From: Nymphalis io
Lineage: Eukaryota > Arthropoda > Insecta > Lepidoptera > Nymphalidae
NCBI RefSeq assembly: GCF_905147045.1
Contig: NC_065890.1
Coordinates: 9,300,001 to 9,364,000, forward strand
DNA: 64,000 bases
Direction: 5' to 3'
This document shows positions 49,371 to 63,875 of the stretch, in pieces. The notes under the pieces were generated by a model. The model ran no database searches. It had not been told where the DNA came from and worked only from the letters and a program-made list of their open reading frames with translations. The position numbers were made by a program, and so were the translations under genes. How positions within the stretch are numbered: position 1 is the stretch's first letter; each line of letters starts with the position of its first letter.

Positions 49371-50881
49371 GTTATTGTGTAAGATTATAATGTAATTAAA
49401 AAATATTTTTAATAAAGTAAAAGAAAATTGTGTTAGTTCTATCTTTATTCATATATTGCTACAACACATTTTCTGATTGAGGAAGCAGATACTAAATCAT
49501 AACACACCCTACAAATGAATAGGGAGGGTTTAGAGGGTTGCCTCTTTTTTACCAATATACGAGATTTCGTTATTTTTTATATAAAATGTATTTGCTTACG
49601 TGGCTGCATGAATATTGAAGATTTATAATGTGTTACTTTCATATCTAGGTATTAGCAATTATACTTGCAGTCTTTTCTAACCACAAAAAAGTACAGACCA
49701 ACAAACAACTTTGACATTGATTTGGAGCAATATCATCGGTCACGATTTTGAATATCTATGATTTTTATCATGGATTTGCGAAAAAATGACGTCTTGAATG
49801 TCGGTGAAGTTCGGATATCGGAAATTCAGTAAAATTGTGTTGTATTATCAATGAAGATATATTAATCAAGAAGTGTTCGAAGTGCATAATATAGCTGAGC
49901 TATAAGCAAATCGTATGCAATATGCGAATGTAAGGTGATAAACAAACCTACCTTTATTCTTTCTTCGATTGGAATAGGCTAAAGAAACAAAACTTGGTCT
50001 ATATACTCAAGAATAATTAACATAAAATATATAATAATTTATATTATTATTAAGATATTACTTAGAGAGATCAATAGATGTTAATATTAAGTCACTTAAA
50101 AATGGAGTTAGCGATTTCCTAACCTATATTCTATTGATATATTGCTGCGTTCTGTTTGAGTATTTAAACTATTGTAGATTAAAAAGCCGAATTTGTATTT
50201 AAGGAATGAATAAGATACATTCTGTAAAGAGGGTTACATCTGAGATCCTATACAAATTGATCAAACCTTTTCTTTTGCCAGTAAACAGATTTCCACTTAC
50301 GTTAGGGACGTTTCATTTTATACAGCTATTTACAATTTATATTTATCCATATAAAATAAGATGAAATGTTTTTTGCTTAATTAATACTTTCCAGCAAAAC
50401 CTAACAGACGTTGCCTTGACTGTGTTTATGTACATATCTTACAATTATTATAGCAATCGGTTTAAAGTTGATGTGCTGCAGCGCTATCTAGTGGCGAATT
50501 ACAACAAAGTAGGTGGTATAAAATCTTCTCGATTAAAAATACGTATTTTTTTTAATTTAACGTAATTTTAATACGTAATTTTATGCCATCTTTATTATAT
50601 ATATTTTTTTATCAAGTATATACGGCATCTTTCATTGTAATTGACCAAACAGTGTCTAAATCTATTGTTCTTAGACAGTTACTCCAACATTCATTTTTAT
50701 ACAAATTTTAATTTACGTTTAGCTTTAAAGGTGATTAAATTGTGTATGAAAATTAAAGTTTAATTAATAAATGACTTTGTAACATCCTTATTTAAGAAAT
50801 CATACAAAAAACAGATAAAATTATAACTGTCAGAATTTGCCATCAGACATCGGAAATTACTCCATAATACCTACTACCTAC

Positions 50882-50940
50882 CTACACGCCATCGACGAAA
50901 TTGAAGGAGGCCCAAATCGCGATTCCCGAACTGAAGACAT
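50882..50940 (-). CDS. Candidate alternative first exon of sif
   Basis: ATG at 50940-50938 opens 19 codons (MSSVRESRFGPPSISSMAC) followed by two bases AG and a donor TAG|gtaggt. Phase 2 fits exon 2 at 33107, giving ...SSMACS-GCDDVQ. An in-frame TAA lies upstream of the ATG. A second ATG in good context (tcgATGgcg) lies at 50892. Alternatively the stretch is an internal exon beginning at the acceptor cttcag|TT at 50931/50930. The reading frame is GC-richer than its surroundings. If used, this promoter would lie 16 kb upstream of exon 1. Phase fit alone has a one-in-three chance, so this is a candidate only. Confidence 0.35.
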
Positions 50941-51189
50941 TACGATCAATTTATATGTAGATATTCGAAAAATTTATCTCTGGAATCAAGTAAGAAGATA
51001 AAATATGAATATTAAAATTATAAGACTTCGCTTGAAATTGAAATTATTCACTTTATCCCTCTGAGACCATCGGTTCCTTGGAGACGAATTCTATTGGGTA
51101 CCGATCGACTATGAATAAATGATGTTTGAGTAAAATTTAATTCAATGAAGGTCTTATAACGCAAATACTTTTTAGATATATTATATACT

Positions 51190-51425
51190 TTTACTTGGTG
51201 GTTGGGCTTGCACAAACCAGTCTGTGTAGGTTCTGTTAGATCTACCGCTAAACAGCAATACTTAGTATTGTTTTGTTTCGGTTTGAAGGGTGAGTGGGAC
51301 GGTGTAATTATAGGTATAAGGGACGTAATATTTTAGTTCCCAATGTTAATGGTGCATTGCCACTGTAAAGGATGGTTGATATTGCTTAGTACCAATGTTT
51401 ATGGGCGGATCAAGTGACATAAAAA
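51190..51425 (-). repeat. Interspersed repeat R1, diverged reversed copy
   Basis: Contains cttggtggttgggcttgcac, ctaaacagcaatacttagta, ggtttgaagggtgagtggga and ccaatgtttatgggcggatc in the reverse order of R1. Confidence 0.75.
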
Positions 51426-51482
51426 ATACTAAAGTTTGTTGAACCTAGTCATTTTTGTCTCTTTTTTTTATTTAAAATTAAA

Positions 51483-51680
51483 GCCATCACGCTGCGCCGC
51501 TCCGGGTTTGTAGTATAATCGCCAGAATTTCCGCAAACACATGTTAGTTACCATATGAAGATTTTTTTTACCGTCGAGCACGTAATGAATTATAAACACG
51601 AGTTAAGCAAGTAAGCAGTTTGAACCTTCGATCTTCGGTTAATATTCACGTTTTACATTCCCTGGGTGCTTTCGGCAGAT
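51483..51680 (-). repeat. SINE R2, diverged copy
   Basis: Contains cgctgcgccgctccgggttt, cgtcgagcacgtaatgaatt, acacgagttaagcaagtaag and ttgaaccttcgatcttcggt, the R2 block order. Confidence 0.6.
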
Positions 51681-51879
51681 AAACGTACGTCAGATAAAGC
51701 CGCAAAAAACGTCAAAATGTTTTCATAAATTCTAACAGCTTATTATGTTGTTGATGGTATACTTTTACGGTATAAAAGTAAACCAAATCAAATCAAATTC
51801 TTCATACAAGATAGAAGCATCAGACTTACTCGTTCATTAATTGTCAAATAAGAAACTATCAACGGTTCGACAACAAATA

Positions 51880-51930
51880 CCTGAGTAGAACTGGCAAAAG
51901 AAACTCGGCGGGTTTTTTTCTTAGTAATTC
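51880..51930 (-). repeat. Fragment of a dispersed repeat
   Basis: gagtagaactggcaaaagaa followed by actcggcgggttttttt is a motif I recall from lepidopteran repeats, translating as KKKTRRVSFASST. The surrounding 66-codon frame is therefore not taken as a gene. Confidence 0.4.
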
Positions 51931-54900
51931 CCTTCCTATATAAGTTAGTCTCATCCGTGATTAATTCTGTTAGGTTCGACCAACACAATATTGAGTCCTA
52001 AGCAAATTGTTCAAACGAGCCCGTTGCGAGCATTATTAACATTTATCGTGAAATTACGAACATCACACACGAACGTTTTTGTGGTACTCTGAAACGAATT
52101 GTAGTTTTTGTAAATATTTACCTAGTTAATATGTTCATGACTTCATTCAATACATTCTTATTCTAGGAAAATGAAACGGGTGTCCGCAGGAAATATTAAA
52201 TGATTTTTTATAAATTAAAGAGAATGTGTGTAATGTTGATAAATTGTTTGTTATATATATATTACGAATTATATATGAAACATAATAACTGATTAATATC
52301 GGTTCTCTGTTAGCCTCGCGAATGCAGACACATATGAAGATATTTTTCATTTAATTGTGCAATATTTTATTCGGTGTTTTATTAATTTATATACGAATAT
52401 TTTCTAAAATTCAGGGGTTTCCCTTCATCTTCAGGTTTCCCTACAAATGAATAAGGCTGGAGTAGTCAGATTCGGCGACCGATGAGGCCGATCAGAGTTG
52501 TAATGGTCCAGTATAACTAACATACTTATTCCCTGCAAGCGTTAAATGTAATATATTAATAGAATAAATGTTGTCCGTCTATTTCATTAAAATAAATCAG
52601 ATGGATTGTGGTGAAAGGAATAATTCCTTGCCGATTCCCTACCGTATTTATAAAACAATATAGTTTAGTGTATTATTTACGTAAGCTTTCGTAATCTTAT
52701 ATGATTCTAAATGTATTTAGAGCACAGGTAAAATTAGGAGAAGTCTACACATTAAGCTCGCATTTAGATGTAACTAAGCTAGCGGCTGATGTTAATGGGT
52801 GTAAATACTGTATATGCATAATTATGCCGGTATGCCGCTGCGTGCATCCGACTGGCTTGAGATAAAATAAAAAATATTCTAAAGCATAACATTTTCTCTG
52901 GCGTCAAATTTTTTATGAAAGCTAAAGGAAACCATTAACATTTTTTATTATTTTTAATTTCAAAAGTTAAGTTTATATTATTATGAATTAAATTAATAAT
53001 AAATTGAAGTTTATTTTTATGTAACATAGTTTGCATATAACTTATGTGCATGAGCACTAAAATGTAAATTTACAAATTTTACTTAAAATCATGTTACTTT
53101 ACTCATTTATTTGGATATTGTTTTAATCTTGTTTAATTATTCGTATTGATCAAATAAATATAAAAAAATATATACTCTCCCAATATACGCAAAGTTCATG
53201 GATCAGTTGTTCAGTATCTCTTATAAATGTTTATGTTTTTAACGTCCCATGGCTTTAATGGTATGGTAATATAAAGGTGCCATGGCTTTGTTGGTACGGT
53301 AATGGGTTCATGGGCAATGGCCGGGAAAACTTTTATGGGACACTGACCTAACTTCTAAAACCTTAATAAGTATTTGTCATGTTCTTTTTTTTTAAGATGA
53401 AACTCAATATTAAAAACCAAAATATTCAAAACAATGCGGCAACACAGAAGCTATTGATTATGTTAATAAAAACCATTTTAATGTTACGCATATAATTAAT
53501 GTTGTCTGATTAAAATAGCAAATGTTGGGATAAATGTCTTGAAATCGAGGTATTTAATTATTCAAAGTAAGTCCGAAGATTCAGATTCATAATACCATAA
53601 GCTCCATGACATTCAGCAGAATTCGTGGAATTAGTAACGGATGACATTACTTTACCTAGCTATAATTAAGTTAACTGAACGTATATTTCTTCCTCTGAAA
53701 CTATTGGTAACATTTATTTTTCCTAAGCACAATCCAAAACTTTTATGTAGTTTAACATTTATAATCTATTTGTAATCGAAAAAAAATTAGACGAGAATGT
53801 TTGAAAAAATATTGAAATTTTATATTAATATTTTTTATGCAAACATTTATCAAATTCAGCTGTTTAGCTTAAATTTAAATGCTTGTTTGACTAGTAATAA
53901 TAGTAATTTAAGATAATTTGTTTTTAGAAATTTAAACATAAATATTAAAAAATATTATCAAATGTGACTACTTATGTGTGATCTTTTAGATACATAAAGA
54001 AAAATTATTCTTTCTTGATCTAGAAATGTATGTTCAGCAATATTAAGAGTTAAATTTATAATTTACTGGGTTTTTTTCATTAGTTACTTTTGTGTTTAAG
54101 TGTTCGTATTCAGCCGAATATGCCGAATAGTAACCGAATAATCGTTGCAACTCTCATAATAAACTATTTTTACTACTGATTTCATTAACGAGAAGTTAAA
54201 ACTTTTAGTTGCTTATACTTAGGTTTTTTCAATGGATTCCCATGGATTTATTGGTAGAAATACGAACCAGTTATGCGGCTCAGTTATGAAAACGTAACAG
54301 ACATATTTCTTTTACATGTATAACATTTTTATGATTTTATTCTATATTGATGTGAATCAGTACCTAATATTGCATAAGGTACACAATAGCATACGTGACT
54401 GTTCACTCGCGTAGATAAAATCAAATATCATCCTCCCTACAGACTATTTCCATATATGTATTTATACACGTATCTAGTGTAGTCGATCCCCTCACAAGAC
54501 GTCAGTATTGCCAGAACAACAGACTTATTCTCGCCTCCTCATTTGTTATTAAAATACGACAGCGTCCCATGATAATTCAAACTATCTAGCTCGTTTCAGA
54601 GAAGCGAATTACGTTTTAGCAATTTTTTTCCCTTTCGAAAAATACCTCGATATCAAAGACAAGAAGTATTATAGAAATAAAAGTTAAAGTCGGCCCGAAC
54701 AAATAAAGCTCATTTAAGTGGCAAGCAAAGTTGCAGCTGACAATTTAAAGTTAGTCTAGGCGGGAGTAATACGAGAGGTGAGAAATCGTAGGAGCGAGAG
54801 GTCGGGGAGGCGCGCTGGACACTAACGGTATGAGCACTCCCGACATTGATAAAGTTGCATCGAACCAGAAATAAGTGACTTAACCAAGCGAGGTCCAACT

Positions 54901-55509
54901 TCGAGATAGCCTTTAATATTAGATAGAACAACGTATTGTCGAGTTCGCGAGTTCAGAGTCGTTCCGGAAACGCTGTTTTCGTAGCAAATAAATATTCAAC
55001 GATATAAATCTTTTATATTGTTATAACTAATTTAATGAATGACTTGATTGATGCAATATATATTTGTAAGATAAGTTTAACAATATATAAACGGTGTTAT
55101 GTTATGGTAGTCAGTAAGTCCCTAATGAATTGTATGTAACCGAACCTGGAAACAGGGAGAATTCACTCGGGACGTGTCTGGGAAGTTTGGTGTAAAACGA
55201 CAAGACGAATACCTTATCGCTTTATGGGTTCACTCGCGGATATCACTCAGAGAACTGTTGATGAAATAAAGAACTTTCTCTTGCACATTCTCTCTTCCAA
55301 TAAACCAATTTACTCGTAACTAGAAACAAGCTAGGTGAACTTGTTACGTTCAATTTGAATATTCTAGAAACTAATATTTGTTTTAAATTCAACATTTACA
55401 TAATACATTTTCAGTGTGTTAAAGTGTTTATCTTCGTAAAAAAATTAAGAGTAAAGTCATAGCATGTTGGGATCTTAGTCCACCGTCCTGGTCAAATAGA
55501 GAATGGTGG

Positions 55510-55674
55510 ATACACACGTAGCAGATCTCCAGGTTTCCTCACGATGTTTCCTTCACTGTTGAGCACGAGATGAATTATTATAAACACGAATTAAACACAT
55601 GAAAATGCAGTGGTGCTTAGTCGGTTTCGTACCCGCAACCTTCGTGTTTAAGCCACTGGGCCATCTCGGCTTTA
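55510..55674 (-). repeat. SINE R2, partial copy with intact tRNA-like head
   Basis: The right end reads agccgagatggcccagtggc on the minus strand. The body has ccaggtttcctcacgatgtt and gagcacgagatgaattatta. Confidence 0.8.
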
Positions 55675-56395
55675 GTATAGAATTATAGTAATTTTTTATA
55701 ACCTCAATGTTTTTTTTTTTAAATTCATCAGAAATGAAATTTGTCTAGATTCATAAAAGACTAATGTACAAAAAAAAATGATAAAAAACAGCTGCCCCAA
55801 AATAACATTAAGTATATTAAAATAAGTAATAGCTCTATCGGGCCTACACCTGCCCCTTTGCGACGAGTGTTCTGGCGCCCGCCCTTCGCTTCTTTCAAGT
55901 ACTTTATGATAAAAGCTGTTTCGTCTCCACTTCATCTCGCCTCTAATTTAAGCCTATTTCACCTTTGGAAATGTCTAAGTTGTTTACATTTTTAATTAAT
56001 TTTTAAGTTTAAATATCTATTCATATTTTTTGTTCATATTGGACAATTAATTTATTCGATTGTCTCGTTTTAAATCTATTTAATCATTTTTAATTATCAA
56101 TAACTATAAAAATAGTTTTACTAATAAGTTATATATAATATATTATTGAATAAAGAATGTATATTTGATAACTAGTTTGAACATTTACCATATTTCTATT
56201 AATTCTTTATATAACAAATTCACATTTTTATTTATTAATTTCAAACTAGCTTCTTCGTGCGTGAATGGAGCTGTTTATCTAAGTTACTCAAAGCAATGAA
56301 AGGTAACAATAATATATTGCCGGGCATGCGATTATTTGATATTTATGTAGAGGATCGGCCACTTACTCAGCTCCATTTTTTCCTCCCCTTTGCAG

Positions 56396-56439
56396 CATGC
56401 CCGCGCGTGCCATCTCACGCCCACGCCCTGAAAATAAAA
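56396..56439 (+). CDS. Weak candidate exon on plus strand
   Basis: A textbook acceptor (ttttttcctcccctttgcag|C) precedes ATG CCC GCG and codons for MPARAISRPRPENK before a donor-like AAAA|gtaaac. It is GC-rich. Without a joining exon it cannot be assigned, and the splice signals may be chance. Confidence 0.22.
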
Positions 56440-58689
56440 GTAAACCATCCATTACGGTTGAGACGTTCACGACGTTTTTCCGTGTCATTACCTGTACTAA
56501 ATACAGTCCATTTTTATCTTATATCAAACAGCTGATTAAAGAATTAAATCGGCGAACTCTACGAGCTATAGTTATCTCAGATTATTAAATTACGTTATAA
56601 ACTATAATTTATTAGTTCGTAAACTGACTTCAGATTATTTTTTGTATAAAGTGGGTAGGACGCGCCAAAGGAGCGCATTCGTTTTAAATAATTTCTTTTA
56701 ACTTAAAACCCACAAGTATTAACAGATAATATATCTTAACTAACATATATTTAACATAACATATATGTAACGTAAATATAAACCCGTATGAGTTTATCAA
56801 GACCTTTAGTTTAAACTTACGACTCGTGCAATCAAGTGAAATTTATGGAAATCACCGTAGACTATTTACAAAATGTAAATTAAGTTACGTCTACAATGGT
56901 GGCTCATCTATCCACTTTGAACCATTTCTCTCGTAGATAAAAGCGGTAATTTAGCTGTTTAATCAGCAATCAATTCTGCGAGCTTGACGGATTGCCACGA
57001 GAGAATATTTCAATGTCGAAGCGATGCATCTATTTAAGAGACATCTTCAACTAAGGTACACATTGAACCGGGAGGGTAATTAATGGTACACTTCTGTTTA
57101 TACACTCCCGGCTCCAATGAAACTTGCATTGTTTCTTGCAATTATGGAAATTATAATGATGTTTGCATTAAATTCGTGTAATGATCGAGAATCATGAAGA
57201 AAAACCCTCGACTATGTACGCGGAAGATTATGTTTTATACAAATAGTTACAAAATTAAATTAACTTAATTACTGATATAGTGCCTATTATTCAAAATCCT
57301 TTAAAATACTATGATATGGTAGTGAAAATGTTATGACATACCATTATCAAAATACAACGAGCAACATTTGGATTTTTATATTTTTATATATGTATAGTTT
57401 CGTTTCATGTTGGTTAAACTTTAATTTTATCACAAGCTCCTCGTTATAAAGTGAAATTGCTCAATTTTATTTAATCTCTTTGATGACTTTAAGATGAGGC
57501 AAAGACCTAAGCAATCTCGAACGTAGTTGCATCAATATTCTATATTCATTATATATTTAAAAAATATATATGTTTGTTTCATGTTTAACGTTAGTAGTAT
57601 TTTATTAAAGGGGATTACATTTTAATAAATAACATATACAAATTATAAAAGCAGATTAATAAAGTTGATTAGCATTAGAAGACAATCCAGATGATATAAA
57701 ACGTGAACCTTAACAAGGTTAAAGGTCACTGGTTCAAATATGGTCAAATATCACTTACTATTTAAAAAAAAATAACGATAACAAAGCATATAATGTACAG
57801 ATATAATGCATACAAAAATATGAACGTTAAACACAAAAAAGATATTAAAAGATTTTCTGTTCTAAAAGGTGTTAATAACATAAAATAGTTAATCACACGC
57901 TTTCTGCTGTTAGCGTCGTGTGAAACAATTGTTTATATGATTATATGACGGGACACGCAATTTCGCTATTATCCTAGCTGCTAACATGTGTCTCATATAA
58001 TTGTATTAACTGTTGATTTATGTATCCGTTAATACAGTTTATAAGGAAATAGGGCTACGGTTTCGTTACTTTAATTTGGCCTCGGGAAACACTTAAACTC
58101 GATTTATATAGACATATTATATCATAGTGGTCACCACTCTATTGGTGATTGGTGATTGGTAGTTGAAATTGTCGACATTGATATAAAATTATGAATGAAT
58201 GTTTAAATAATAGATGATGAGAGTATGTTGTTTATAAGATTTTAAACTAGATACTTTGGCAAATTGAATTGAATAAATCGTGTTAAAATTATTAAATATA
58301 ATAATTTAGTTTAAAAAAAAGTTTTGATTGAGAAAAAGAAGAAGATCATTGTCATGCTAAGTATAGTTCTCGCGTTGACTCATAATGAATTTCTATAATA
58401 TTTTGCCACGAAGGGATATATCTCCCTGGAAATTATGAGATATTATAACCAATAGAATTACAGTATAATACTTATTTATAATCAATTTTTAAGATTTATA
58501 TAGGAATTACTCGTGTATTTTCTGACTTGAAAATGTAATATGTATGTTTAATAACAAAAATGCAAGCTTTGAAACAATATTTTATGTTACATGCATACCT
58601 ACTGTACCATTTTCTATTTAGATTAATGCTTATTGTTAAAACAATTGTTCGATAGTGCGAAATCTTTGAGTCAGTGTAACAACAGGCAC

Positions 58690-58815
58690 AAGGGATACAA
58701 CAAGCTTGGGCTATGTAAAGGACGGTTATTATTTCTTACAGTGCAAATTTCTATGGGTGGTGGTGACGATTTACCATCACTTTCCGAAGAAACATTTAGA
58801 AGACCCACCGGTTCA
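58690..58815 (-). repeat. Interspersed repeat R1, old reversed fragment
   Basis: gctatgtaaaggacggttat, tttcttacagtgcaaatttc and tatgggtggtggtgacgatt correspond to reversed R1 sequence. Confidence 0.5.
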
Positions 58816-60010
58816 CAACTCTGCGTCAATTTTGCAATAAGATACACAAAACACAATAAAAACACATTAAAAATTTGGCGAACACATTCCAAGATATCAG
58901 TTGATTTATTGTTATTACATTATAAATAGTCATTTTATCATCTTTAGATTTTCCGGCTCACGTTCTACAAAATGATATGCATGGAAACGACACTGCGTAC
59001 GATATTTTATGACAGTTTAATGTTTAATTTATTGACATTTGAATTTCACTCGGAGAGCTGTGCAAAAAATATATCGGACTGAGACTGAAATGACATATTG
59101 TGTTACACAAAATTTTACAAAAAAATGCATTTCCTTTTAGCCCATAGATATATTATTTCAAACCAGCAATGCTAAGTGCTGTCGGCTAATATTTCTATAT
59201 GGTATTTATGTTGAACTTGTTCTAAGACAGTGTTAATAGTCAGGAACGTTGAGCTGTTGATGATTATTTCGCTATCTACTTGAAATATTATAAATATTTG
59301 AAAAGTAAAATTTATTTATTTTTGCTTTTCATAACAAGAATACTGCAAAACAATATAAGAAGAGTAAGAGAAAAGTGATTCTCTGCAAAGAAAACTTTAT
59401 TAAAACCACTTTTATATTCAAGTTGTTGAATACAACTTTTAGTTTTATATAAAAATGTTAAAACCTTCATTGTTTCACTGTCTGGTGTAAAATTGTTATT
59501 CTTCTTAAGATTGCTAGCATTACGCAATATTTGATTTATTTATAGTTTTACTTTAATATATGTACGTTTCATTCTTGTTATAGTGTTGTTTAACGATGTT
59601 TTTTAAACCGAAAGCACAGTTTTGCTACTTCAAGTAACGTTATTTTATTGTTATTTACTACTAGATGTTTAAACTTTAATCTAGATAAAAACTCTGTTTA
59701 AAAAAATATATGGATATTTCATGATAATGTCGTATTCTTTTTAACAGTGTTTATTTTAAATAACTAGAAACTGAAATATACCCCGTTTTTGTTTTCCGAA
59801 TAATGACCCACAAAATCATTATTTAACGTTATATTTTACATTTTATTGCCACAATTTGTTTTAATATTATTTGTTACCTGCCTCATTGCATACCGAATAA
59901 AAATCTACTTAACACTGTTTTATAATTGTGTAATGTGTTCCGAGCGTGCTATGTGCCATTATTTTTTAAATATAAAACCTTATCATAAATATTAATAAAA
60001 TTAGTCTTAC

Positions 60011-60069
60011 CTGGACGACTGGTCCGGTGGTAGGAAGATCAAGTTTTTGCTTTGGATCATTCCAAATAT
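60011..60069 (-). CDS. Well-formed exon, 19 codons, gene unassigned
   Basis: A strong acceptor (tttttgtttcag|ATATT) and a consensus donor (GTCCAG|gtaaga) flank 59 bases that read IWNDPKQKLDLPTTGPVVQ, with one base from the previous exon (for example completing Asp). It ends in phase 0, which does not fit sif exon 2, so it either belongs to another sif transcript with exons I missed, or to a separate gene upstream. Protein family not recognised. Confidence 0.5.
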
Positions 60070-63000
60070 CTGAAACAAAAATCATGAATATATATGTTAG
60101 TTGTTTGATACAAATAATATTGTATTGCGAATCTAAATCATAAAGTCTACGTTGATCAATCACGACTTCAAGAATTTGCTTAAGCATAAGTGTATATGCA
60201 GTTCACTTATACAAAAACTTCAAAAATAATTAATTATTATGTAGGTATTTTAAATATATCAATATTATTTTTGGATCGGTGACAGCCAAAGAATAAAGTT
60301 GTAATGCAAATCTGTTCAGATATGAACACCGATTGAACATTAATTGACCGATCCAACTGATTGTGTATTGTTGATATTTAAGTTTTTGATTAAATGTATG
60401 TGCAGACAAATTTAAGGTTTCAATGCTTAGTGTTATAGTTTTATACCAAATATTTTTAAACGTGAAGAGAATCATAGATTTTCGTCTTCCTTGGTGCTGT
60501 TTTTTTCTGATTTGAATGGGACTCTTAAATGTGTTCAGTGACTCATCCTCTAATTTTCCACTCGTAGTCCACATTTACGGATGCATTTTTTTGCTTTGTA
60601 TTTGTATATGTATATGGAACAACTTTCAACCTAAAAATTATATAGTTAGATTATATATATATTCAATTAAATAAAAATTCAAAGTTTGAACTGATTTTAT
60701 TTATTCTATCTAGTATTATATCCAGATCAAGTTACAACTGGATCAACTTCGAGATATAACCGAATGAATAAAAAAGAGTAATTAAAATTGTTTCACATGC
60801 AATAAGGCTATCGAAGAATATACACATACAAAAAAAGAACGAATTGATAATATATTTTTTTAAGTTGGAAAATGTAAAGAATACATACAATTATATTATT
60901 TTCGCAATTCAACAAACAATGTATAATACTATAAATATATCGGTACAGATTAAACGTCGATAAAACTTGTACATTCTTGAGAAGTTTAATAATAATTTCA
61001 ACAGTTTCAAGAAGTATAATAATCTTGCACAAAAATGATAAAGTAGACACTTTGTTCTGACTAATTCATGCTTGAGATTTTGTAATTTGTTTTCGCATTT
61101 CAGAATGATAAGTCGCTTAACACGTCTAGAAACATTTCTTATTCATAAAAAATAGAAAGAGTAAACATTTTTTGAATTTCTCAACGAAAATTGATGACAC
61201 ACAACTCGAGAGAGAGTAAATGTTAGGATAATTTACTAAAAATGTAAATAAATTCAGTAATAATAATAAATAATGTAAATTTTTTCACTTCATTTCATTA
61301 TAATTATTATAGAATAAAATAGGTCTTTGCATACCGTATCCGTGCATATAGAATTATGAAAAATTACGTTTTACAGGTATATTGGTACTATATATATCAA
61401 TCAATTTTTAAAATCCACAACGCAGATCATGTTTTAAATTTGGATTTTGTTTATAGAACCAAAATAAACTCTTTTTATACAACCGTTAAAAGCAAATCTT
61501 TGAAGGAATATTAAATAAATTGATAGAATATTCTTCAATTAACAGTAATGTGCATGTCCTGTTTTGGAAACTACACGACAGTTCACACTTAGTGAGTTCG
61601 TTAATAGTTAAAGGGGATCAATATGTCGATATTGAGGGCACTCCCTGGCCGCAGACGGCCATGTGCTGATGACCCACATGCAAGATTGACCGGTTTGCGC
61701 ATCACATCACACGTATAATCGTGTTGCCTTGAATATAAAATTACAAAATTTACAACCAATAATTTGAGACTTGAGATTTTCTATTATAAAGTCAAGAAAA
61801 ATATCTGACCTTTTTATTTAATTCCCAGTTATAATTTTCTGCTATTTTGTTTAGAGTATCCCATTAAATTATATAATAAATCTAATTTTTATTACTTTTC
61901 TTTTACATACGAACATAGATTCCAGTTTTTTTTAAAACTATAATAGCAAAAAAACCTTTTTCATTATACGGTTCCCTAAGGATCACGTTTCGTATGATTT
62001 CTACCCAAAAAAACCAATGCAATGACTGTAAAATAGGATTCGAAAAGGTTGTGCGTTTGTTTTCTTTTAGCGAGTCCGCTGGCACTCTTTTGCCTTGCTC
62101 TGGTCACTGACGAAGGTGCTCGCACTCAGGAGGGCTAGAGTGACCCAGATGGGATGTACTGGCTTGTTCCATCTTTAAAACGCGTTTACTTAAAGTTAAA
62201 AACGATGTAAGGCAAAACATCGTACTATTAAAAAGTTTTGTATCGATACTTTTAATTGACAGATAGTTTAGAGTTGGGTCGCTTGAAATAGGGACACATT
62301 CTCGTAAGTGTACGTTTACGATCGAGCCGCGGCCTCCACACCTGTGGCCGCACTAAAATACTTTACGACCTACAATGTGCTATGAGCACGAGTTTTCAGC
62401 GATTCAGATTTTCTAAAGCGTAAATCATTTTAAGATGCATGTTAATCTGATTTCAACGTTTATTTTATTTATGTACTAAGTAGAGTGGTTTATTTAAACG
62501 AGAACGTTTACTTCAAATATTTTGAATATCATAATTCAATAAGATTATAAAATGTATGAAAACAATTTTCTAGTATTATTTATGAAAAATTATAAGCGTA
62601 TGCGATGTTTCGAAACCGATATAAGCGAATTGTATCGACTTCTTCCCCACCAATGCCCTGAGTATTAACGATTCTTTCTACAAACTTGAAATTTGCATCT
62701 TAAGAATCCACTTAAAATGGATTTCCCAGAAGGAGATGAGCGCGGATGGATAACGAAGTTGAGTGACGCTTTTTTTTTCTTTGAAATGTTAACATGCTTC
62801 TTATTCTAAGTCTTTGGAACTAAAATACAGTCTTTGAACTTAGCAGGTATTACTATAGAAATATCTAAGGTAGATGCATTTTCTATGAAGATACTTTGCT
62901 TTCGGTACATCCTGTAATCTTACCAATTCAAGGTTCTAACAAACGGTCCATTTTTCGTTATTAGAGACAACATAAAACAATAAAGTAAATTCTTAGAATA

Positions 63001-63690
63001 CCGGCTAAGTTGAAAAATAATGTTACATTAAGCTGGATTTAATTTCCGTTAAAACAACATAAACTAGGAGACAGCTGATAAATTTTTTTCCGGTAATCCA
63101 TTAAATCTTTGATAATAACGCATCCAATTTTTTTCGTGGTATTCTTAAAAAATCCTTCAATGACTTGACAAAAAACGTCGCAGGACCTCAATAAATTTTA
63201 AAATAAATTAGCATTAAACGTTATGTAAAACAAAGTCATATTTCCTACGATAATTACTTCAAAATAATTGTAAATCATTTTTTATATGTAAATATTATTT
63301 AAGTAAGTAATGTGGAGAAATATTTTAATAATTTTGAATATATTCACGTAAGGTATTCGGTAGTGGTCGCCATAATACAGAGAATGTGTTAAATCGGTAC
63401 GCATAAAGGAGAGCAGGAATGTAGATAATACAATATAACCGTTTCAAACAAAGCCTTCCCGGTACACCGACCCACTTCCTACGAACCTACTTTATTAAAG
63501 TTACAGCGAAGCAACCAAACAAAAATAATAATAGTTCAATACATATTATGCTATTACACAAAGCATTTGTCATAATTTTCTACGTTTAACATTTAACGTA
63601 ATTAAACTGTCGCAAGCTTTTTATATTTATTATCTGTGTCACCGCGTTTTTATATGAAACGAATTAACCTCTTCTTTGATAGTAAAGTAT

Positions 63691-63875
63691 AACAGCCTGT
63701 GAATGTTACTGTTGGGTTTAGGCTTGTCTCCATTGAAGGAGCTTGCTGCTCCAATGCCGGTTGTTATATATATTTCAGAATTTCAGTAAAATAAGACACA
63801 TGCAAGTGTCCCCAAAAATCGAGTATATAAAAATTCAGTAGTGCTTGCCTGGGTTTGAACCCGCTATCATCCGTT
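63691..63875 (-). repeat. SINE R2, diverged copy
   Basis: acagcctgtgaatgttactg, ttgctgctccaatgccggtt, agtgcttgcctgggtttgaa and cccgctatcatccgtta follow R2 order. The tRNA-like head is cut at its outer end. Confidence 0.75.

Noticed and set aside
60230..60574. 114-codon minus-strand frame near the orphan exon
   Set aside because: The first 30 codons look plausible but the rest is AT-rich filler. No splice sites link it to 60069 in phase with confidence.
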